Notes under the pieces: generated by a model
The model's input: the letters and a program-made list of their open reading frames with translations, nothing else
Told to the model about the DNA's origin: nothing
The model's database searches: none
Source of the DNA: Chloroflexota bacterium
Lineage (GTDB): Bacteria; Chloroflexota; Chloroflexia; QHBQ01; JADMIH01
NCBI GenBank assembly: GCA_015478675.1
Contig: JADMIH010000078.1
Span: forward strand, 1 to 17,611
DNA length: 17,611 nt
Direction: 5' to 3'
Translations under genes and position numbers: made by a program
Shown: positions 8,209 to 15,428 of the stretch, piece after piece
How positions within the stretch are numbered: position 1 is the first letter of the stretch
How the letters are laid out: the number at the start of each line of letters is the position of its first letter

Positions 8209-8272
8209 AGTATATCAAAGAGGGGATAAAGATTCTGTTAAGTTTCGCGTGGAGAGGATAGTACCAAAGTAC
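8209..8272 (-). promoter_or_regulatory. Promoter B: two-component-type box and upstream dyad
   Basis: On the minus strand: GTACTTTGGTAC (8272-8261), 18 bp, CTTAAC (8242-8237), AGAA, TCTTTAT (8232-8226), 11 bp, -10 TATACT (8214-8209). The start is expected near 8202, about 118 nt before the ATG at 8084. The -10 is close to consensus while a normal -35 is absent, the box taking its place; this suggests activator dependence. Confidence 0.8.
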
Positions 8273-8314
8273 TGTATGGCACGACCAGGATGAGCGGTGG
8301 TGGTATGGCTTTCA

Positions 8315-8359
8315 CCGACCTTAAAGACTACGCGAGCAACTGGTATTCCTTAAGGTCGG
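8315..8359 (-). terminator. Inverted repeat downstream of the sigma/thioredoxin genes
   Basis: CCGACCTTAA (8315-8324) and TTAAGGTCGG (8350-8359) are perfect 10-bp arms with a 25-nt loop. It lies 38 bp after the stop of the leftward thioredoxin gene and before promoter B. It could be a terminator or an operator; the large loop and absence of a T-run make termination uncertain. Confidence 0.4.
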
Positions 8360-8396
8360 CTCACTTAGTTATGGCATAGCGACCGGTTTCGATCCG

Positions 8397-9260
8397 TTAT
8401 TTAGGAGCTTTTAGGAGCGAATCCAGGTTGCCTACTAGCATTTGGGCATCCATCCCGCCCACTTGCGCGGCATGAATAATGCCATCGCCGCCTATGAAGT
8501 ATGCTACAGGAACCGCCTCGACCGAGTAAGGTATGCTTGCCGCATTTGCGGCGTGCAGGAAGGTCCAACCGTAGCCGTTCTGATCTACGAAAGCCTTGAC
8601 GCCTGCGGAATCGTCGCGGGGACCGAATGAAACACTAACAAACTCTACATTGCCCTTGTACTTACTATAGGCCTGCTGCATGCTAGCTGCAAGACTATGA
8701 CACGGGGAACACTTCGTGTCCCATATAGTTAGCAACATTGGCGTTCCAGGCGAAGCCAGCAATCTGGTCACTTCACCAGTCTGAATATTGGTAAATGAAA
8801 CATCGGGGGCAGCCGACCCAACCAGCTGCTGTGCATGCCTCAATTCAGCAGGTGCCGTAGGCACCGGACGCTCGTCACCTGCTGATCCTGTGTTTGTGCC
8901 ACCTCCTGATGACGGTGGAACTTGCATGATGGTTGCAGGATTATTCTGTGGGTTCGCAGATTGGCTTGCACCGTTGTAGAGTGACGCGAATACTGCCACG
9001 GCGGCCATCACCAGAACTACCATAACGGCAGAGAAGTTCATTCGGCGACTTCTCGTACTTAAGCGCCCAGGTGTGTTCATTGCGACTCCAGTTGATCCCG
9101 AAGCGGGTTTGAATAAGGATTTCTTTTGTGCTCGATGCGAAACAGGGGCTATCGCCTTGCTACGAAGTTCGGGCCATGGATTCGGGTTATCTGGTACCTC
9201 TCGCATAGCATACTCCTTCAGGGTACGAGCAAGAAGTTGCTTTCCACTTCTTTCACTCAT
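8397..9260 (-). CDS. Membrane-anchored TlpA/ResA-like thioredoxin with anti-sigma-like N-terminus
   Basis: 287 aa. A cytoplasmic segment of about 75 residues includes LARTLKEYAMREVPDNPNPWPELRSK, the style seen at the start of ECF-linked anti-sigma-type proteins in Chloroflexota. It is followed by one membrane helix (~75-96), a Pro/Ser/Gly linker (~97-135) and an extracytoplasmic thioredoxin domain (~148-287). The active site is W-D-T-K-C184-S-P-C187, where TlpA/ResA usually has WxxWCxPC. The cis-proline is P251 (AVPVAYF). It lies 90 bp downstream of the ECF sigma gene in the same direction, the usual place for an anti-sigma factor. The thioredoxin fold is firm; a role as redox-responsive anti-sigma is inferred. 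AAGGAAGG precedes the ATG. Confidence 0.88.
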   Translation of the reverse strand: MSERSGKQLLARTLKEYAMREVPDNPNPWPELRSKAIAPVSHRAQKKSLFKPASGSTGVAMNTPGRLSTRSRRMNFSAVMVVLVMAAVAVFASLYNGASQSANPQNNPATIMQVPPSSGGGTNTGSAGDERPVPTAPAELRHAQQLVGSAAPDVSFTNIQTGEVTRLLASPGTPMLLTIWDTKCSPCHSLAASMQQAYSKYKGNVEFVSVSFGPRDDSAGVKAFVDQNGYGWTFLHAANAASIPYSVEAVPVAYFIGGDGIIHAAQVGGMDAQMLVGNLDSLLKAPK

Positions 9261-9350
9261 GATGTGCCTTCCTTTCTAGATGAGATGATTTGTTCAGACA
9301 AGATGACATGCGTCTGGCATTCTAGCAATGCCGCTTTCTTCCTTTTCCTG

Positions 9351-9896
9351 CTAGCCCCCAACCCACTTGGGGAGAAGTTGCCGCAGCCTTTGCCGAGCTG
9401 CATGCAATCGTGATTTGACCGTCCCCGGAGGACAATTCAGTTTTGAAGCCATTTCGTCTTCGCTCATATCTAAGTAATAACGCATCACAATAACCGCACG
9501 CTGGCTAAGCGAAAGCTTTCCAAGAGTAGCCCAGATGGCCTCGCTCGTCTCTGATCTCATGAGCCTCTCATCCATAGCTGGGGCGTAACTGGGTAATAGC
9601 CTTGCCTCGCTCTCTGAAACGCTGTCGGGAGATCGACGCTTTCTCCGCTCAAGCATGAGAGCATCATTGACTATGCTTCTTATGAACCAGGGCTCGAAGG
9701 AACGCCCGGTTTGAAATTGCTCTATACGTTCGAAAATTCGCAAGAACGCGGCCTGCACAATATCCTCTGCTATGGAATGATCGCGTACAATAAGGTAGGC
9801 AGTCCGTAGAGCGTGTATGTAATGTCTTCGGACTAACTCTTCCAAGCCACCGATATCGCCTGCTTGTAATCGAGTGATCGCTTCGCTTTCTTCCAA
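9351..9896 (-). CDS. ECF-type RNA polymerase sigma factor
   Basis: 181 aa starting at TTG 9896; AGGAG 7 nt upstream supports this rare start. It has a sigma-70 region 2 (~8-90: LIVRDHSIAEDIVQAAFLRIFERI, then FEPWFIRSIVNDAL) and a region 4 helix-turn-helix (~125-175: LSLSQRAVIVMRYYLDMSEDEMASKL, then PPGTVKSRLHAARQRLRQLL), with no region 3, as in ECF sigma factors. The downstream membrane thioredoxin is its likely partner. The divergent target promoters could not be identified from this window. Confidence 0.92.
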   Translation of the reverse strand: MEESEAITRLQAGDIGGLEELVRRHYIHALRTAYLIVRDHSIAEDIVQAAFLRIFERIEQFQTGRSFEPWFIRSIVNDALMLERRKRRSPDSVSESEARLLPSYAPAMDERLMRSETSEAIWATLGKLSLSQRAVIVMRYYLDMSEDEMASKLNCPPGTVKSRLHAARQRLRQLLPKWVGG

Positions 9897-10107
9897 ACTG
9901 AAGCTCCTAATGTCTGCACCTCTGTTGAGCCTTTGCTACTGTTAATATGCTCAAGTGTGAGGAGGGGTTCGATAGTCTGCCAGGAATCGACGCGCTGGCC
10001 TTTACCAAGTGGGTGATATCCTGCAGCATACGAATCGCAGCTTTGGAATGATCCGCCCTCACGTGCGCTTCAACTGCAGATCCGAGATCACTCTGTTTAC
10101 CTTTGAG

Positions 10108-10806
10108 TCACCGGGTGTCAAGATCGCCTAAGTATCCACCGCCTTGGATTATGACGAGAGGTGCAACGATAATACGCCTGGCAATGGCTGCAGCAACAGC
10201 ACCTGCCCTTCCTCTAACGCCCAACTTACTGTAGATATAACGCAAATGGTTGTTGACGGTTCTCACACTGATCCCTAGCCTGTCCGCAATCGCTTGATCC
10301 GTCAAATCATCAGCTGCTAATTGAAGTATTTCTTTCTCTCGATCATTAAGTAGCCTGTGCTGAGGCTGAAGGTGCCGTGTTTGACGTATCCATAGCCATT
10401 GGTGTAGCAGCGCTTCCAGGTGCTCGTCTATTTGAGTGTGGATTGCATAGACCAGTTCCTCCAGGCTGAGTGCCGATGAGATGATACTTTGGACGTTGCA
10501 TTCTACTAACTCGTCAAATTCAGGCACGCTGTATCGTGAACAAATCAGCAGAATCTCCCCAAGAAAGCCGCTACTGCGGAGCTTGCGTACTGAATCGAAG
10601 CTGTTAACAGGAAGGTCTAGCGAGACCACAGCCACATCAGGGTGGCAGCCTGATAGAGCTCGTGTAAGTCGACTATGTTGTTCCGCATCGACAACAACAG
10701 AAGTCACCTTGACTTCCTGCGCACCCTGATAGCTTTCCAGCGTCTGACTAAGAGCTTGTAACCACAAGGAATGTGCTGAGATGACTAGAACGCTGATAGG
10801 ACGCAT
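10108..10806 (-). CDS. LuxR/NarL-type regulator with a degenerate (pseudo) receiver domain
   Basis: 232 aa. The N-terminal ~120 residues follow the receiver fold, but the signature residues are replaced: the acidic pair is SA (ISAHSL, 10-11), the phospho-Asp position is S62 (VVSLDLP), and the conserved Lys position reads S (IISSALS). The C-terminal LuxR helix-turn-helix (~150-210: LLNDREKEILQLAADDLTDQAIADRLGISVRTVNNHLRYIYSKLGV) is intact. It is probably phosphorylation-independent, activated by a ligand, by dimerisation or by level alone. No kinase lies next to it. Promoter C lies about 400 nt upstream. LuxR dimers bind short dyads, so the GTAC...GTAC dyads in promoters A-C are candidate targets (inference). 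Confidence 0.9.
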   Translation of the reverse strand: MRPISVLVISAHSLWLQALSQTLESYQGAQEVKVTSVVVDAEQHSRLTRALSGCHPDVAVVSLDLPVNSFDSVRKLRSSGFLGEILLICSRYSVPEFDELVECNVQSIISSALSLEELVYAIHTQIDEHLEALLHQWLWIRQTRHLQPQHRLLNDREKEILQLAADDLTDQAIADRLGISVRTVNNHLRYIYSKLGVRGRAGAVAAAIARRIIVAPLVIIQGGGYLGDLDTR

Positions 10807-11312
10807 CGCGGGCCTCAGACATCTCTACTGGTGCGCTTGGTTGCCTAGCGATGGTAACGGACCGCACTCCTAATGCCCTGTACGCCTGGTTGATCACAAC
10901 CTTACGTGGTTAGTCCGCGCAACGAACAGGGTTCTGTCACTGACCACAAGCAATTCAGAAACGCCATGGACGCAGCACTCGTTTTGGCTTTGGGCCATAG
11001 TGGGGCAGAAAGGTGAACCGCCCGAAACTAAGAACGAAAACTTTACCGAGTGCGAGAATCGATTGCTCAACCGACGCGTGCTCGATGCTATATGACTCCC
11101 TGAGGTCTACCCCACTTTAGTAAATGAGATGCGAGACCACGACGGGCCCGACGTGATCTTTCCCGCTTGGCAGATCAACGGTCACTTATGGTCACGCAAT
11201 TAACCTTAGCATAGCAATGGGCGTATAAAGATTCCGTTAAGCCTCGCGCGATGCAGGTAGTACCAAAGTACCATACCGGCATATTGGCGACTTGGCAGAC
11301 GCTCTACGTTAG
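10807..11312. other. 500-bp gene-free stretch with promoter C and a weak inverted repeat
   Basis: No open frame of note occurs here. Promoter C occupies 11208-11271, leaving an unusually long leader of about 395 nt before the regulator at 10806. AGTGGGGCAGA (10999-11009) and TCTACCCCACT (11106-11116) are inverted copies with one mismatch and could mark a small decayed insertion. Confidence 0.5.
11208..11271 (-). promoter_or_regulatory. Promoter C: two-component-type box and upstream dyad
   Basis: On the minus strand: GTACTTTGGTAC (11271-11260), 18 bp, CTTAAC (11241-11236), GGAA, TCTTTAT (11231-11225), 11 bp, -10 TATGCT (11213-11208). The start is expected near 11201. The next gene in this direction is the pseudo-receiver regulator at 10806. 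Confidence 0.75.
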
Positions 11313-12731
11313 CTAGACTGGCGATACCCCGCTAACCCGATATAAGGGTAGATGCACGGTGAACCTGCTACCCATATCAGGGGTGCTCTCGACGTGAATG
11401 CTGCCGCCATGCATGTGCACGATATGGTTGGCAATATACAACCCCAACCCGGCGCCACCTTTGTGTCGAGATCTTGATCCATCTACTCGATAAAATCGGT
11501 CGAAGATGCGCTCCTGGCTCTTAGCGGGGATGCCTACACCGTTATCGACCACAGCGATGCTGGCTTCTCGCTCGTATTGGTCCTCAGTAATGGTGACGGT
11601 GACTTCTCCGCCCTCACGGTTATACTGAATGCCGTTTTCGATCAGGTTACTCAAGGCGCGAGCCAGAAGCGCTCCATCTCCACGTACCACCACATCGCCA
11701 TCACACAGCAGATGTAGCCGCACCTGTTGTTGGTCCGCCATGCCATTTAGATCACGAATGACGCCTTGCACAAGAGTCTCCAACCTCACTTCTTCACGGG
11801 TGGGAGACTCCACACCCATTGCGATGACCAACAGATCAGACACGAGACGCTCAAGGCGTGTTAGCGCACGCTCGAGCACCGTCGCCATCTCGCGGTAGTC
11901 GTCCAGGCTCGAATCCGGATCCTGGTGGACAACTTCCAAGTTAGTGCGCAGCGTGGCGAGGGGTGTACGCAACTCATGAGCTGCGTCGGCGACGAAGTGG
12001 CTTTGCTGGTCGAAAGCCCGCTCCAAACGATCCAGCATTGTATCAATGGCGTCGGCCAAGTCTTTGATCTCGTCTTCTGGAGCCTGCACGGCGAGACGTG
12101 TATCCAGCGTCTTGGTACTTATGTAGCTGGCCGCCGAACTCATCTCACGCAAGGGCCGTAACCCCTGCCGCGCTACCCAGTAAGCTCCAAGGCTCCCTAC
12201 AAGGACCACGAGGCCGAGACCAACAAAGGAGATAACTTGCAGCCGCCCGAGTACCTCCTGACGAATGCGAACTGTGTCTGAGGCGCTCACCACCTCGGCA
12301 GATTCGCTAGGCAACAGCATCGGCGTCGGAGTAGTCTCACGCCGTCCAGGCTGTGCTGCTCCGTCTCCCCCGCCGCTCCCATTCGCCACAGTGGGTGTCT
12401 GCAAGGGCTGCCCACCGCTCCCGTCGCTCGTACCATCCCCACCGCTTCCGCCGTGCCCACTGTCCCAGGGTAGCCCAACATCTTCTGTAGTAGGTGCCGT
12501 CACGTTCGTGGTCACATTGATAAAAAGTACAAGCGCCAGGCTAAGAACTCCGAGTAGCAAGCCAGTAAGCAGGGCCAAACGGACCTGCAATGTAAGCCGC
12601 CTCTTTCTTAGCCCCTCCTTACCCTTTGGCATTCGTAGTGAGGGCAGGTGAGGTCTATCGCTGCCGTTGCTACTGTCGCTGCCGTTGCTACTGTCGCTGC
12701 CCATGTTACGATTCCGCCGATGCGATGGCAT
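11313..12731 (-). CDS. Sensor histidine kinase (OmpR-partner type)
   Basis: 472 aa from ATG 12731, overlapping the response-regulator gene by 26 nt; ATG 12704, one base after that gene's stop, is an equally plausible start. Order: a Ser/Asn/Asp repeat-bearing N-terminus, membrane helix 1 (~47-72), an extracytoplasmic loop (~73-163) rich in Gly/Ser with no recognisable sensor fold, helix 2 (~166-187), HAMP (~188-240), a dimerisation domain with H252 (HELRTP) and a catalytic domain with N366 (NLIENGIQYN), D396 (DNGVGIP), F-box IFDRFYRVD and G-box GGAGLGLYIA. It should autophosphorylate on H252 and pass phosphate to D51 of the adjacent regulator. The signal is unknown. Confidence 0.93.
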   Translation of the reverse strand: MPSHRRNRNMGSDSSNGSDSSNGSDRPHLPSLRMPKGKEGLRKRRLTLQVRLALLTGLLLGVLSLALVLFINVTTNVTAPTTEDVGLPWDSGHGGSGGDGTSDGSGGQPLQTPTVANGSGGGDGAAQPGRRETTPTPMLLPSESAEVVSASDTVRIRQEVLGRLQVISFVGLGLVVLVGSLGAYWVARQGLRPLREMSSAASYISTKTLDTRLAVQAPEDEIKDLADAIDTMLDRLERAFDQQSHFVADAAHELRTPLATLRTNLEVVHQDPDSSLDDYREMATVLERALTRLERLVSDLLVIAMGVESPTREEVRLETLVQGVIRDLNGMADQQQVRLHLLCDGDVVVRGDGALLARALSNLIENGIQYNREGGEVTVTITEDQYEREASIAVVDNGVGIPAKSQERIFDRFYRVDGSRSRHKGGAGLGLYIANHIVHMHGGSIHVESTPDMGSRFTVHLPLYRVSGVSPV

Positions 12732-13401
12732 CAGGTTGCATCCGGTAGCCTCTGCCGATTACCGTCTCGATATATCGCGGGCTCTTGGCATCTTCCTGCA
12801 GTTTGCGTCGTAATGAGTTAATGTGAACCCGAACTGCGTTGGTAAATGCGTTAGCCGAGTTGTCCCAGATGTGGTCCAGTAACTCCTGCTGGCCGATCAC
12901 TTTCCCCTGATGGCGCATAAGGTATTCGAGGATGCTGAACTCCTTGCCGGTCAATTGTAGCTGGCGGTTACCCAGCACAGCAATTTGCGCTGCCAGATCA
13001 AGGGTCAGATCACCGCACCGCAGCAGGAGCCTAGGCTCCTGAGTCTTTCGGCGTAGTAGGGCCCGTACTCGGGCCATCAATTCTCCCCAGTGGAAGGGTT
13101 TGATCAGATAGTCGTCCGCACCCAGATCGAGGCCTTCGATGCGCTGGCTGGGGTGGATTCGGGCCGTGAGCATCAAAATGAGCAGCCCTGTGCGGGTATG
13201 GCGCAACCGTCGGCAGATCTCAAGACCATCGAGCCCGGGCAGGTTAAGGTCGAGTATAAGGAGATCGTAATCGTTGATTGCAGCAGCCTCCCAACCCGCT
13301 TCACCCTCAAGAGCTGTATCCACAGCATACCCATGCTTACGCAGGCCCTTGGCTATGGCGTTGGCGAGATCTTCCTCGTCTTCGACAACCAGAATTCTCA
13401 T
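12706..13401 (-). CDS. OmpR/PhoB-type response regulator
   Basis: 231 aa with a complete receiver domain: acidic E7-D8-E9 patch, phosphoacceptor D51 (LILDLNLPG), T79 and K101 (YLIKPF). A winged-helix DNA-binding domain follows (~130-225, ending RYIETVIGRGYRM). AGGAGG precedes the ATG at 13401. OmpR-type regulators bind direct repeats of about 11 bp overlapping the -35 region, which is the form of the CTTAAC-N4-TCTTTAT box found before its own operon (promoter D) and before three cargo genes. It is therefore the likely master regulator of the cargo. Confidence 0.93.
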   Translation of the reverse strand: MRILVVEDEEDLANAIAKGLRKHGYAVDTALEGEAGWEAAAINDYDLLILDLNLPGLDGLEICRRLRHTRTGLLILMLTARIHPSQRIEGLDLGADDYLIKPFHWGELMARVRALLRRKTQEPRLLLRCGDLTLDLAAQIAVLGNRQLQLTGKEFSILEYLMRHQGKVIGQQELLDHIWDNSANAFTNAVRVHINSLRRKLQEDAKSPRYIETVIGRGYRMQPDAIASAES

Positions 13402-13585
13402 TCGACCTCCTCACATTGACCTTCGTTTTGTCAACTCGTCACCTCGTCCGCCGTTATGCTGCAGGGAAGAGCGAGCGGGACCAAGTGGGCAATGATGGAG
13501 CAATGACCAGCATTGACTAAAGTATAGCAGGACGCGCGTGGTCACCGTGAAGGAGCTGACATGTCCAAGCTCGTCCTAACATGCT

Positions 13586-13619
13586 AATATAAGGCCGCAG
13601 ACATAAAGATACTGTTAAG
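13586..13619 (-). promoter_or_regulatory. Promoter D: two-component-type box before the regulator/kinase operon
   Basis: On the minus strand: CTTAAC (13619-13614), AGTA, TCTTTAT (13609-13603), 11 bp, -10 TATATT (13591-13586). The start is expected near 13579, about 178 nt before the regulator ATG. The spacing is identical to promoters A-C, but the GTAC dyad is missing here. This implies autoregulation of the two-component operon. Confidence 0.75.
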
Positions 13620-13834
13620 ATTTAAGCTTTGGACGCCAACGTCCTGCTTTGAAATCCTTGAAATGGAACAAAGCCCCAAGCGGACGGTCTTCGACCATCA
13701 CGTGTCGAATTTCTCGGGTCTGCGCGATCAGACTCCTCCCGACGCCTACTACGATGTAACCGGGGTTGTTCGCGATTTATGTTGTACTCGCCCAAGTAGA
13801 TATTTCCATGTGGCTGATTGCCAACGCGATCCAA
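13615..13834 (-). pseudogene. Possible small gene broken by one extra C
   Basis: From a TTG at 13834 the frame reads LDRVGNQPHGNIYLGEYNI and continues to CAA CCC C. Removing one C from the CCCC run near 13762-13765 joins it to a second, equally protein-like frame (GYIVVGVGRSL, IRHVMVEDRPLGALFHFKDF, ending RWRPKLKS) that stops at 13615-13617 inside the CTTAAC box of promoter D. The joined product would be about 72 residues. I do not recognise it. There is no clear ribosome-binding site. It could be a decayed gene, a sequencing error in a homopolymer, or chance. Confidence 0.35.
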
Positions 13835-13845
13835 TGGAGATAATG

Positions 13846-13873
13846 ACAGTAGATAAGTGGGCTTATCTACTCA
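13846..13873. other. dif-like palindrome, candidate recombination (res) site
   Basis: Perfect arms AGTAGATAA (13848-13856) and TTATCTACT (13863-13871) flank a 6-bp centre GTGGGC. The 11-6-11 layout and inner ATAA-N6-TTAT match the core of bacterial dif sites used by XerC/XerD; the outer arm bases do not match dif. It lies 134 bp upstream of the element's tyrosine recombinase. A further copy of the half-arm, AGTAGATA, lies at 13795-13802, 53 bp away. The alternative is an ordinary hairpin or operator. Confidence 0.5.
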
Positions 13874-14006
13874 GTTGCTCTCCGGTGTGGTAGAATCCCC
13901 TGCGTGGGTCGCCGTCTCATGGAGTGGTTATACCCCGAAAAACTGTGTGGATAATATTCTCCGATGTTACTTCGACCAGAGTTAACCTGTTAAGGATCGA
14001 ACGAAT

Positions 14007-15131
14007 ATGAGCATGGAGCACGTGAAGCACTTGTTCGAAGGGTACGACAAATACAGTGAGTATATGCAGACCGCAGGCAAGAGCCACCACACTACGAGGG
14101 CATATCTTCAAGACCTCCAGGCCTTTGCTGCCTGGTTCAGCGCGTCGAATGGCGAGGACTTCTCTCCTCGATCAGTAGATCCCAGAGACATCACCGAGTA
14201 TCGAGGGTACCTATTACGGACAGGTGTCAGCTCAGCGACAGTAAATCGCAAGCTGATCTCACTACGCCTCTTCTTCAAGTGGGCACACCGCCGGAGGCTG
14301 GTCGAAGAGAGCCCGTTCGATATGCTGGAGCGAGTTTACGTCAGAGAGCAAAGCCAGCAAGAGATCGCCCCAAGATGGCTGGACGGCACCGAACAACTTG
14401 CTTTGCTACGGGCCGCGCGCAAGGGGAGCCGAGCAAGCAGGGAGGGCAGGGAGGGCGATGATAGCCGGAGCGACGCTGACAGCGACTGGGACGATGGTGG
14501 TAATCGTGGTAGTGGTGGTAGTGGTGGTATCAATGGCGCCATTAGAGATATTGCCGTGATCCAAACCCTGCTTGGCACGGGCCTCCGCATCTCCGAACTT
14601 GCCAATCTCAGGTTGGAGGATGTCGAGGTGTCCGAGCGTAAGGGATTGGTGCGGGTCAGGGAAGGGAAAGGCGGCAAGAGCAGGATTGTACCACTTGATA
14701 ACCGGACGCGTTCGGCACTCCTTCGCTACGTCGAGAAACGTAGGGAACATCTCCAAGGGTCAGAGCAACCGCCTGAGCAGTCGCCAGAGAAGCAGTCCCC
14801 CCGGCGTAAGGGACGATTAAGCAAGCTCGGCGACGTTGGTAACCGCCAGCCCGAAGGTCCGCTCTTCATAGGACAGAGGGGGCCTCTCAATGAGAGAGGC
14901 ATAGATTACCTGGTGAGAAAGTACGCATATCAGGCTCGTCTTGAGAATTGCACCGCGCATACCCTCCGCCATACATTCGCCAAGAACCTGGTTGATGCAG
15001 GCACGCCTCTCGACCAGGTGGCTATACTGCTTGGACACGAGAGCCTGGATACCACCAAAGTGTACACAAGGCCAAGCCGCCGAGACCTTGAGCGTGCTGT
15101 CAGGAGAGCGGCTGGTGAAATAGCGGAATAA
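14007..15131 (+). CDS. XerC/XerD-type tyrosine recombinase
   Basis: 374 aa, longer than the usual ~300 because of two low-complexity inserts: an Arg/Gly/Asp/Ser-rich stretch (~138-175) and a Pro/Gln/Glu/Lys-rich stretch (~250-275). The N-terminal SAM-like core-binding domain (~10-110) is followed by the catalytic domain with R194 (TGLRISEL), K224 (GKGGKSR), H318-x-x-R321 (HTLRHTF), H344 (LLGHESL) and nucleophile Y353 (TTKVYTRP); the set is complete. AAGGA lies about 10 nt before the ATG. In an element with no TnsA and no serine resolvase, it is the best candidate for resolving cointegrates. A dif-like site lies upstream and a long inverted repeat just after the stop. Confidence 0.92.
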   Translation: MSMEHVKHLFEGYDKYSEYMQTAGKSHHTTRAYLQDLQAFAAWFSASNGEDFSPRSVDPRDITEYRGYLLRTGVSSATVNRKLISLRLFFKWAHRRRLVEESPFDMLERVYVREQSQQEIAPRWLDGTEQLALLRAARKGSRASREGREGDDSRSDADSDWDDGGNRGSGGSGGINGAIRDIAVIQTLLGTGLRISELANLRLEDVEVSERKGLVRVREGKGGKSRIVPLDNRTRSALLRYVEKRREHLQGSEQPPEQSPEKQSPRRKGRLSKLGDVGNRQPEGPLFIGQRGPLNERGIDYLVRKYAYQARLENCTAHTLRHTFAKNLVDAGTPLDQVAILLGHESLDTTKVYTRPSRRDLERAVRRAAGEIAE

Positions 15132-15181
15132 GGCAAATGAACGTGATATTTCCCATTCTTGCACAGTCACGTTCATTTGCC
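15132..15181 (+). repeat. Perfect 15-bp inverted repeat right after the recombinase stop
   Basis: GGCAAATGAACGTGA (15132-15146) and TCACGTTCATTTGCC (15167-15181) with a 20-nt spacer, starting on the base after the TAA. It may end recombinase transcription, but there is no T-run and the spacer is long; a protein-binding or recombination site is an alternative. The palindrome TATCCCGGGATA follows at 15193-15204. Confidence 0.6.
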
Positions 15182-15327
15182 TGCGGCACCGATATCCCGG
15201 GATACCAGGATCCCGAAGTGGCCCATGAAGTCTCCGGTGAGATTCTTGGCCTAAAAAGGCAAAGCTTCCCTGAAGCACGCCCCCTGAGCCACATGAGGTG
15301 GTTTCTCTTCGCCCGCAGTTCCACCCG

Positions 15328-15370
15328 TGTGCCTTGGGTGGGTCCTGTGCCTTGGGTCCTGTGCCTTGGG
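15328..15370 (+). repeat. Three copies of TGTGCCTTGGG
   Basis: Copies at 15328-15338, 15346-15356 and 15360-15370, with TCC between the later ones. They lie directly upstream of the promoter for the nuclease gene and may be a slippage product or an operator array. Confidence 0.6.
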
Positions 15371-15389
15371 CAATGTACGTTATGCTATG

Positions 15390-15398
15390 TGCTATAAT
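15390..15398 (+). promoter_or_regulatory. Extended -10 promoter for the nuclease gene
   Basis: TG-C-TATAAT, a perfect -10 with the extended TGn motif; transcription is expected to start near 15405. No good -35 at 17 bp is seen, which extended -10 promoters tolerate. The ATG of the nuclease is at 15429. Confidence 0.6.
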
Positions 15399-15428
15399 CC
15401 TGCCGAGATAGAGAGCTAGTAAGGGAAG

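Noticed and set aside
13663..13893. 76-residue plus-strand open frame in the regulator/recombinase gap
   Set aside because: No ribosome-binding site, it crosses the dif-like palindrome, and the opposite strand has a better protein-like pattern.
15132..15181. Integron attC site
   Set aside because: The inverted repeat lacks the GTTRRRY/RYYYAAC core boxes, and the recombinase has no integron-integrase-specific insert that I can see.
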